From contig NC_044289.2 in the NCBI RefSeq assembly GCF_004027225.2, positions 9,031,761 to 9,095,760 on the forward strand: 64,000 nucleotides of DNA. Reading direction: 5' to 3'. The position numbers were made by a program, and so were the translations under genes. Positions 54,710-64,000 of this stretch are shown piece by piece. The stretch's first letter is position 1. Each line of letters opens with the position of its first letter. This stretch comes from Strigops habroptila. Taxonomy: Eukaryota > Chordata > Aves > Psittaciformes > Psittacidae. The notes under the pieces were generated by a model. It worked only from the letters and a program-made list of their open reading frames with translations, was not told the DNA's origin and ran no database searches.

Positions 54710-57017
54710 CTGAAAGAAAATAGGACAGAAATTAATCTTACTGCTAAAGAACAGGCAACAACACTTTAGGGAATTGACAATGTAAGACACACGGGGTGGG
54801 GGGAATCAGCAGCTCAGAACTGAGGTTACTTTCCAGTACAAGATCATCGGCTTTGTAACCAATGCTGACAGTGTGAAGTTTTCTTTCACACCTGATTCTA
54901 CTGACTTGGCAATCAGCTGGATTAATAGTGAACTGATAAAAATAGAGTAGAACACAGGGGAAATTAGCTTTATAGCTCAGAAAAATGCAAATTAATTGGT
55001 AACCCTGGAAAATACTGACTACAGAAGAAATGCAGAAAGGGATTTGGGTTTGCTTCTGGGATGTTTAAGAATTCAAATAATTGATTAACTCTGAATTGAG
55101 GAGATGATATAGATAGATAAAATCATTTTTCTGTAGTGCAGCAATTCAAACCTCTAGCTAAAATCACAGTCTCAATGGAAGATGAAGAGCCTGTCTTTGC
55201 CATAAAGCTAATGGTCTTCAGGTCCTAAACGTATTGCCAGAGAAGTTTGCTATTTAGATGTAATCCTCAGATTTATTTGTATGTAATTCTCATTCATGTG
55301 TTTCAAGCTGTGCAGCTGGTTACAAACATCCGCTGCTAATTCTTTGGAACAGACACTGGCTCTCCATATCCATCTAGGCACAATTTAAGAGGTAAACACT
55401 CATTTGCAGTATGACCGAGGTACTGGCTGGCAGAGCTGCAGCATGCACAGGGGTTCTGCTGATCAACTTCTGATTTGCACATCCTGCAGATCAATACCCC
55501 GCTCCAGAGGGGCATGTGCTACCTATTAGAATATACACACTCTGCTGGGGGGAGAAACCTAATCATCACCAGATGCATGTGGGTTTGAAGTTTTTATGCA
55601 CAGAACCAAACAAAAGGAGATGGGCTCCTCTTAATGGGCAGAATACTAAATGTAAAATGTAAACTAAGATTGGAAATCAGCAGTCACAACCGCTGAGACA
55701 TGATGAAGAATCTGAATTGATCATATAACAACTGCTAGTAATGAGGTTCACCTCTGCAAAATAGGAGAAAACCCCCTAACCAAAGCAGCAGTAAAACAGC
55801 CAGCTGTAACAAGTCACAGGGAATACCAACGTTTCCTGTGTTTTCCCTAAAATAAAAGCAGAGAGCAAGGAAAGTTGAAAGTCACTCCAATTTTCAAAGG
55901 GAAATAATGTGTCCTTCATTTCTAGAACAATATTGCCAGTGGTCACACCAGGAAGTGTGTTATGAATTACAGTAACTGAACTGAATAAGCTGGGTGACAA
56001 ACTGCAGAATGTCCTGATCAGAGCAATCGAACTTAACTAAGGACATGAGCCTCTCTAAAAGCAGACTCAGGATTGCCCACAGCTCATGAAACCACTGTCC
56101 CACTCTATTTGTAACCAGTTATTTTAGAACTTCTTATTCTTAGCACTTATTATCCAGAATTCCTCCAAATAAATGATGCCATGATTGAAATGATAGGGTT
56201 GGGGGTTTTTTTGAGATCCTTGCAACAGTAATCTGATGCTTTGATGAATAATACCTTATTATAATGATCCATAGATACACTTGTTCCCTTCTGACCTGCA
56301 GATGCTGTATGTTTTCTATATACTGTAACTGTGCCATAAATACTTACAAAAGTGCCTCCTCCTGTTTTACATTTACCCCCACCAAACTTGCACCAAGGAA
56401 TACTCGTTACCAGCTTATATGAAAGGAACTACTTCAGCCTTCATTATCTTCCAGCATAGCTGCTGAATCGATAGTAAATGAGAGGCAAAGATCCCAATCC
56501 ATATAACTTGACTGTTTTACAAGAAAGGGGTCTGAGAAAAGCTTGCTTTCACAGTGGCACAAACGCCACACAGGGTTAAAAGACAAGGGCATGAGGAATC
56601 TCTGTGCTGTGCACATCACACACACTGAAGATGAAACAATTCCTTTGTGGTCAGGCCGCTGTGAAACTTAAAGGAGAAGTGATGCAGTTGCCTGCTAAGG
56701 AGGCAGGGGGAGAGAAGAGGGTGAAAACATCTTGAAATTCCAAAGCCTATTGAAGTCATCAGAAGAGAAAGGTTTAAGTAGTAGCAAAGAGCCTTTCACC
56801 TCTAGATCCCTTGATTCATGTGTGTCACAATCTAATAAAGGCCAGATTATGGCCCTTAGGAAGTAGGTGCTCTCATGAGGTGCAGCCATACCATAACATA
56901 CAACCAGTGGTGGCACTGACTCCAGCAGTGGCTTGCTGACGGCGCAGTGGCATTAAGACTAAACTGTGCTTATGTCTAATCCAGGCTACAAAGACCTTGG
57001 GCAAGGTTCTGCCATTT

Positions 57018-57055
57018 CTATGAGCATAGACACCATTTCTGGTGTCTATGAGCAC
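57018..57055. repeat. Perfect 11-bp hairpin inside a direct repeat
   Basis: CATAGACACCA (57025-57035) and TGGTGTCTATG (57040-57050) are exact reverse complements with a TTTC loop. TCTATGAGCA flanks the structure on both sides (starting near 57018 and 57046). Confidence 0.85.
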
Positions 57056-58598
57056 TTATGGCACCTATCCAGTGCAAATACATACCCTTATTTCTCCTCT
57101 TACCTCTTAGGTGAGGCTTTAGACAGGAGAGCATAGTGGAGCAAGCTCACATTGTATCTGAAATACACAAGCTGGAAACATCTCTGTATACGTTGTCCCA
57201 AACTTGCAAACTATTAATGAACTTAAAGATCCAACAATGAGCGAATAAACTGAGGAAATTAGGATTAAAACAATTAGGGAGGAATTTAGCATTTGGAAGG
57301 CAGTATAACAAGCTCAGATGAAGGTAGATCAAATAGTAGAAATGAAAGGATTAAAACATTTGTGAGAGCTTTTGAAAAATAAAGTATGCACAACAACTCT
57401 GCACTTGCAGGCAAATAAAGGAAATGGCATGTAGAATCATGCCTGAAAGATTAGAACTTCTGGTTGCAGCTTTAGGGACTTCAGTCAGTTGCATTTTAAC
57501 AGGCAGTCAAGTTATCCAGGGAGACACGTTGTGTGACATAATATCTAAGGCACTAAAAGCACCCCTTGAGAGATAGAGTTTGAAGCCCCTGAAAGCCAGG
57601 CCCCCGGTGGATAGAGCTAAATATGTGAGAGCAGGAAGAAAATGACCCATTTAAGAGCACAGTGGTTACTCTGACAACTGCAATCCAGCATCAGAACAGC
57701 AAAGCTGGGTCAAAAGGTGGTCACTTACAGGTTGTATCACATCCAGGGAACAGCTTAATTCACAGACAATTAGATTCTGCCTTCTATTGAAGAAAAACAA
57801 ATGCCGGCCTGGGTGTGTTTGCTTGTTTCCATTTTCATTGCTAGGCTTCAGTCAGCCTGCACAGCAACATTACATTTAAGGCAAGTGCTCGAAGAACTGC
57901 TGATGTGGACACAGAAAATCGTTTCCCTTCTATCTGAGAATGGATCCAGAAACCCATTTTGGTACTGCTCTTACAACGCAGATGCAGGGCATCAATCCTC
58001 CGGGACCATGAGCTCAGCCCAGCTAGACCAATTCACTGTCCATGCCTGGCTCTTTTCGTTCCCAACAGCCTCCCAAGCAGATCAGGAACAGGCAGCACTT
58101 CACCTGCCCACATGCATAATGAACACACGCCAGGAAGCAGCCAGGCAAGTGCAGTGGGTAAGGTCTCTTTGTGGTGCAGGGCACTGGTACAGTCACAGCA
58201 GAAAGGTTTGGCACCATTATAAGGATTTCTGACCCTATTCCAAACAGTGTGTTTACCCAGGCTGTTGTGGGGTGCCTGACCACCACAGCTAAAACACTGA
58301 GCTGCTTTCACAGGCAGAGAAAAGAGTAGATTACCTACAAAAAGCAGGATGGTTTTTATTTCACATAGAAGAAAGTTAACCTTCCATATATTGCATCTCT
58401 GGAAATGCAGATGCTAACTTGAACCTGCATTCTTACTCTGACAGCAATTGTTCAGTGGCACCAAAACAGTCTCCTTTAAGGCTACTGAATTTAAAGCCTT
58501 AGATGTCTTTACAATAACTGTACTGGGGTAGTTATCCCTCTGAACTGATCAATTCTGCAGCTTCAAAGCAGAGAAAGGAACAATAATAAAAAATAACT

Positions 58599-58620
58599 AT
58601 TCTATGATTCTGTGATTTTG
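58599..58620 (+). mobile_element. CR1-type 3' tail
   Basis: ATTCTATGATTCTGTGATTT is the short-repeat tail of avian CR1 elements; no element body is recognisable upstream. Confidence 0.6.
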
Positions 58621-60292
58621 TCCACTCTGTTGGACTGTGGCAGTGATTTTCCCTGAAGTACTCTTCATGTTTCCAGAACTCCTGAATCCATTTCTTTCAC
58701 ATCTGCCGCCTACCACCTGAAGCAGCACTAAAATACCTTTCTCTTGACATCAATAAACATCTTTGCTCCTGTTAGTTTACAGTGAAAAGCCGCCAAGCTC
58801 TCTGGAGTGGATCAGCACTGCTGCAGATATCCAAAGAAAACAGAGCAGCTCAAGGAACACTTCTCTGCAGAGATCTGCAACAGAAATCTGGGTTCTGCTA
58901 GGAAAGATAAAAGGGGATTCTTGGCTATCTGGCAAGAGTTACTTTTCAGATTTGGTCATTCTCGCAGGTATTAAATCAATGCCCAGACTTCAGGTCTATG
59001 GCAAAAACTGAAGCTTGTTTCTTCAGCAGCTCCAAAATCAAGCAACCAGTCTCACTTTTTTCCAACGAAGTTTCAAAAATGTCCATTTGGATTCCTCTTG
59101 ATCTTAATTTTTAATATAATTTTATATAACAATGGTAAAATAATTTCCATTTCCACTAAAACAGATTTAAAGTTCAGCATACTTCTTCAAAACCTATCAA
59201 CTTTGACTTCCCAACCAGCCGCCCTTTGATTGCTGCCAGCCCATCCAGCACAGCGCTGGGCGACTCCTGAGACACACTTGGGGGAAAGGTATGAATTAAA
59301 GAACCAAAATGTGTCTTCACACATGAGCTCTGATGCTGAGCACAACAAATCCTCACCCACATGTTCTTCTCTGTTAAAACACTTGCTGTGGGCCAAGAAA
59401 GTCATTTAATAAAGATGTTTTTAAAGAGAACAAGGGGTCTGACGTCCGCTACTGCCATATAGAGACCTCTCTTCTTTAGGCTGCCTCCATGGTAATTCTT
59501 ATCTACCATTTGTGGGGCTACCAGCCCCGCTGTGCCAAGACAAATGAAATTCAGCTCTTCTACAGCATGTGCTGAGTAAACATGTCACTGAAGATACAAC
59601 ATAGCACTTTATCTACACAAATGGGTAGAATCAAGCAGTGTAAAACCAGTGTGAAGGCTTACCCTTCACTAAGTAACGTAACTTCTCAGAAGTTTCTTGA
59701 AGCTTCTCAAAGGTGTTTAACCAGTGTCAAGAAATCACCTCTCAATTAGCAACGTCAAAGCAGACTGAAGGCTGAAGATTAATCCCAACAACAACCTTAC
59801 AAACCAGTCAAACACATCTGCACCTTGGGAAACCAAGGTTGTGTGATATGTCCCAGCAAGTCATGGCAGAGCCCAGACTTAAATCAGGACTGACAGGAGA
59901 ACTCTAGTAGAGCCCGCAGCACGGGTTGAAGACTTCACCACCAACAGCTGTCCTCCCCATTCTCCCCCAGAGGTTATTTTTCTCTCAGTCAGCAAAGGAA
60001 GCGTGTTGCCACATCAGAGCCATCCCTGCTGAATCTGGCAATCTGCCTCCAATCACTGATGAAGGCAGGTTTGTACTAAGGTGCCAAAACTATTAATTGC
60101 AAAAGCCAGAGCATGGGTGTAAGTTCTGCTCTAGTAGCAGCTTCTGTCCTAAGGCAAACATAGTAACGTCAAACCACTTCAATTTTCAGAACACAGCTTC
60201 TGAGCCCAGTTTTTGCTCATCTCCCACAATTTATGTATTTTACCCAGCATGGCTTCCAAGAGCTGGATTCCATTCTCAACTTCACACGCACA

Positions 60293-60360
60293 GCATCCTT
60301 ACTACCTCAGCAAGGTAAAGCTGAGATAGTAAGGATCTTACTTGCATCCTTACTATCTCA
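60293..60360. repeat. 15-bp perfect hairpin plus near-identical third copy
   Basis: TGAGATAGTAAGGAT (60322-60336) and ATCCTTACTATCTCA (60346-60360) are exact reverse complements with a 9-nt loop. GCATCCTTACTACCTCA (60293-60309) is a direct copy of the right arm (60344-60360) with one mismatch. Confidence 0.88.
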
Positions 60361-62129
60361 CCTATCATTCTATAAGCCCAGAATGTGACTGGATGAGGAG
60401 CACAAGGGGCAGAATTCTCCTCCTGAGAACATACCGAAGTCTTTCCTGACTCTGGTACCTGTGCCCATCATCAGCTGTAGTCAGTCAAGGTGGATACCCG
60501 ACCTCAGCACAGCACATACAACAGCTTCCAGTAACAACCTCTGCACATCCGCTCTTTACAGAAGTCTGTCTGAGGACCATCTTACCTTCCCCTTTTCCTT
60601 CAAGCCTGTGGGGTTACTGTGAAGGCTTTCCCGGTGATTATTGACTCTTACATCCATTTTCTTATATCTGATTGACCAACAGATAGGGGGGGAAATAAAA
60701 ATCCTTTCTATGGAGGTCTGTTACTAGTCTCCTAATTAGAGAACAATATAAACTTTCAGGCAAACTGTTCCCAAACATAAGGCAATCGTATCAAATCTCA
60801 TTAGTTATGGGTCTCAAAAGCACAGTAAATAGTTCACAGACTGACTGTGAACAGCTCATGGAGTAACTAATACACAATGGAAATAGGGAATTTACCAATT
60901 AGAATGAAGTTTATTCCCTCACCTGTTTGCTTGGTAACTCAGAGGCACATGTTTTATCCTTCTTAGCATAATCATATTATCATCCCCATCACAAATCATA
61001 AGCTTTTTCTTCCTTTTGTCCTAAACATTTTGTGTAAGCACTTCAGAGGAAGGTCAGTTCCATGCAAGCTCCAAAAAACATCACATATATCCTTTTGGCT
61101 GAAATTAGTCACTAACAACTACCTTTCACTTCTGACTTATGACTAGAATCTCTTCAAGGGAAGGATAAATCAGGCTTCCCTTTGCGCAGTACAATTGCAT
61201 GAAAACATGGAAAATGGTCAAACAGCTATTTTCATTCCATAAATAGTAATGAAATACCTAAAGTCAAGAGAATTTAGAAAAAGCACAGGAGAAAAAAACC
61301 ACAACAACATCCTTTCCCCCCCCAATCTCTTCAGCAAAGATCTATTCAACAGCTCAATAACGATGACTGCACAAATCAATAACGCTGCTGAGGCCATGGG
61401 AAAGCCCAGTTTATGAGCTGTTCAGTGAGGAGACAGAAACACAGGGATGCAGCAGCTCTTCTCCTGCCAAAAGAGTGTGGGATGCAGAAGAGATGCGACC
61501 ACTTTGCAGACTCGCACTGCAAAATGTGTTCTCCCTAAGTGTACAGTCCAAGGTTTTGGGCTTAGGCATGTTACCCACCAGGCTTTCCTCTCTTCAGCGA
61601 TGGATCCAGCTCCTCACTAATACAAGCATTTTCCTGATACACTGTTGCCAGAAGGAGCGTGTTCTTTAAAAAGGAAAATCTGGATTTGTTTTGCTGTTGC
61701 CATTTGTGAGTGCTCTGACAGGCTGTGCCAGACTGCCCCCGCTTCAGCACTCTCAGCCTCTCCGTTTGTTCCTGATCAAGAAGCAGTAATATATTTGGGG
61801 CTGCTCCTCATGCGTTAATCTTCAGGAAAGCCAAAAGGGAAGAGGAGTGAGAGAAAGAATGAGATAAACTGAGTTAAATAATAACAATAGTACCCAGCAA
61901 TTCTACCTGCAGGAGCACAAAGGGCAGAAACAGGACATTTGACCCTCATGTCCTTCTAACACAAGTATTCTCCTTTTACTAGTAAGGTAACTTCGTACAT
62001 TCTTTGGTTTTTACTGCAAGGTCTGCTCCCAGAATTCCCAGGTCCCTGCCTAGAGGCGCAATCTAAGGAAGTGCTTAAGACAGGGGCAGATCCAAACAGG
62101 GACTATCACAGCAAACTGGTATTAAAAAA

Positions 62130-63165
62130 AGGGCAGAAAAAACCTCAACAAAACCCATGGGACCAGATGGCTGCATTTGAGGATGCTCAGGGTGCTGGTT
62201 CACATCATTGTGAGGCTGCAGTCAGTCATCTTAAAGGTCAGGGCAATCAGAGGTTCTTAATGATGAAAGAAAGCCAAATGTCATGCTTGTCTTCAAGAAG
62301 GCCAAGGAGGAAGACAGGGGGATCTACAGGATATTCAGCTGAACCTCAGCCTCAAAGAATATACGGACCAAATCTTTTTGGAATCCATTTCCAACACTTC
62401 AAAGAAAAAGAGGTGATTGAAAAAAGTCAGCACAGACCTAGTAAGAGCAGTGCTTTGCCAACCTCATTTACAGCTGGTTAGAATGCAGCCTTGCAGAAAG
62501 AAGTACTGGTGGTCCTCAGGGACCAGAAACTGAACCTGACTCAGCAGAGTTCTCTGGCACTGAGGGAAGCTAACAGCATGCTGGTGTCAGTATGAGCACA
62601 ACCAACAGGCTGAGGGATGTGATGGTCCCTCTATTTTGGCACAAGACTGCATCTGAAGTCCTGTGTCTGGTTTTGAGCTTCCCAGTTCATGAAGGAGTTG
62701 CTGGACTGACAGACTTGGAGCAAGTCCAGCAGAGGACAATCAAAAGGCTCAAGGCATGGAGCATATCCATTACGAGAAGAGACTGAGACAGCCAGTTTCT
62801 TTGGCCTGAAGAAAAGTGCAATTTAGTTGATGTCTTCAGCTATCTAATGACTGAAGACAGAGCTGCTTACAGAGAAAACAGGGCTGAACTCAACTCACAG
62901 CTGCATAGCAAAAGAAAACCCTCAGGCAATGGATATACGTTGCAGAAAGAAGAATACAGATCAGACGTAAGGGAAAAAACGTGGTCAAAGTTTGCAAAGG
63001 GTGCCCAGAGAGGCTGCAAAATCTCCCTTCTTGGAGAAGTCAGAACTTGACTGGATGAGGCCCCGGGCAGCCCAGTCTCACTTCAGCCAGCCCTGCTTTC
63101 AGCAGCGAGCTGGGACCTGATGACCTCCAAAAGTTCTAACTTATATTATTCAGTGATTGTAACTG
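62130..63165 (+). mobile_element. Degraded CR1 LINE, sense, internally deleted
   Basis: The left part (about 62,140-62,470) follows the CR1 reverse transcriptase region: a 'gaccagatggctgcatttga' start, then 'aaagccaaatgtcatgcttg', then 'tcttcaagaaggccaaggag'. The right part (about 62,500-63,165) follows the CR1 3' region: 'gaggtcctgtgtctggttttg'-like DNA, 'gcaagtccagcagaggacaa', 'gagaagagactgagacagcc', then a decayed 'cagtgattgtaa' tail. The piece that should lie between them is missing. All frames are broken; this is an old copy, much more diverged than the one at 12,920. Confidence 0.8.
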
Positions 63166-63389
63166 AGGCACAGAGGCAATAAATTACCTGAACTGTGCCT
63201 ATGGTCTTCATCACATTAACCATAAGCTTTAAATTCAGCATTTCTGGGCTATTTATTCCAGGGTGTTAGTCCTTGCCAGGTACAGGATTTAGTGCTTGTC
63301 ATTGCTGAATTCACTAAGATTCAGGTGAGCACATCCCTCTGGCCAGCTGGTGTCCTCAGAAAGGCAGCCCTGTTGTGGAGCACACCCCT
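63166..63389. other. Unassigned DNA between CR1 fragments
   Basis: Short stretch with no clear family match; it may be more decayed CR1 or unique DNA. Confidence 0.4.
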
Positions 63390-63716
63390 TGAGGAGAGGG
63401 CATCCTGCCTGCTCCTCCAAGGTCACTGATAAAGGTATTAGGCAAATGTCTGACAAACTACACCTGTAACTAGCATCCAGGTGGAATACAAGCCATTAAC
63501 AACCACCTTGTCTGTCTAATGATCCAGTCAGTATTTTCACCTATCTAGTAGTCCACCCATCTACATCATAACATCCCAATTTGAATAGAAAGATGTGGGT
63601 GTCTGTATCAAAAGACTTCCTAAGCACGAGGTACAGGATATCAACTGCTCTCCCCTTATCTGCAGTTACCCCATAGTCATGTCATTCCTGATGACTTCAC
63701 AGTTAGAACAAACTCA
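63390..63716 (-). mobile_element. Degraded CR1 LINE reverse transcriptase fragment, antisense
   Basis: The plus strand reads 'actagcatccaggtggaata', then 'atgatccagtcagtattttc', then 'gtatcaaaagacttcctaag', then 'ggatatcaactgctctcccc'. This is the reverse complement of the CR1 stretch coding the VDVVYLDFSKAFDT-type RT block. It is fully decayed, with no open frame. Confidence 0.75.
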
Positions 63717-64000
63717 ACATTCCTAATAAGGGAACAGTGCTAGGAAAAACATTCATAAAGGGAAAGCATTCAACGAGATAGATCCTAGTCCTACTGTGTT
63801 CCCATGTAAGGCAATGGGAACTGAGAGCACACGGCACCTTGGAGAATCCAGCAGATACCAGAAATGTGGCAAAACTGGAAGTGTTAGATTTAGCCTGGCA
63901 AAATATACAGGATCCTAATGCTCATTGGGAAGGCATTCAGACAAACACACTGACCCACCCACAAGTCACAGGAGATGGAAAATTACACTCAGTTTCCAAG

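Larger units (their letters stand above)
54710..62100 (-). other. Probable BCAS4 intronic DNA, no gene confirmed
   Basis: AT-rich DNA searched by eye on both strands. It holds a CR1 tail near 58,600, two hairpins (57,025 and 60,322) and one weak minus-strand exon candidate (59,174-59,266). Open frames at 57801-58232 (+) and 58023-58311 (-) overlap each other and show no domain. Confidence 0.5.

Noticed and set aside
57801-58311. Overlapping 143-codon plus and 92-codon minus frames
   Set aside because: No domain or splice evidence, and each is the shadow of the other in moderately GC-rich DNA.

Overview
The window looks like bird (sauropsid) nuclear DNA. It has long introns, CpG-island promoters, vertebrate splice signals, and CR1-type LINE fragments ending in the ATTCTATGA-like tail typical of avian genomes. 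The gene order MOCS3 (minus), DPM1 (plus), ADNP (plus), then a probable BCAS4 end (minus) matches the block seen on human chromosome 20q13.13. No RNA gene, CRISPR array or intact mobile element was found.

Layout. 1-268: 5' end of the intronless MOCS3 gene, running off the left edge. 269-415: a 147-bp CpG-rich intergenic gap that must serve as a shared promoter. 416-10,670: DPM1, nine coding exons, complete, 243 aa. 10,940-18,340: intergenic DNA with a clear CR1 3' end (about 12,920-13,555), smaller CR1 scraps and a doubtful Ty3-like reverse transcriptase fossil. 18,340-20,720: the ADNP CpG island, with GC boxes, two TCACGTG E-boxes, a TCTCGCGAGA palindrome, an ETS-like site and a YY1-type site. 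19,507-42,539: non-coding 5' intron(s) of ADNP, holding a candidate 5'UTR exon (24,457-24,579) and an unrecognised highly charged 124-aa ORF with 120-bp internal repeats (32,018-32,392). 42,545-49,116: ADNP coding exons, complete, 1,113 aa. 49,117-50,190: ADNP 3'UTR. 54,100-54,709: a probable minus-strand terminal exon and 3'UTR of BCAS4, convergent with ADNP. 54,710-62,100: probably BCAS4 intron. 62,130-63,716: degraded CR1 pieces in both orientations.

Roles. MOCS3 activates the sulfur carriers MOCS2A and URM1 (molybdopterin synthesis and tRNA thiolation). DPM1 makes dolichol-phosphate mannose for glycosylation at the endoplasmic reticulum. ADNP is a zinc-finger/homeodomain chromatin regulator. 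They are linked by conserved synteny and, for MOCS3/DPM1, by a shared promoter, not by a common pathway.

I saw no convincing new multi-gene system. The items most worth a second look are the repeat-containing ORF inside the ADNP intron, the apparent 2-nt frame change in the BCAS4 terminal exon, the non-canonical NAP octapeptide and ARKT motif of this ADNP, and the CR1 mosaic at the right end. Family assignments and comparisons with human proteins are from memory; no searches were run.
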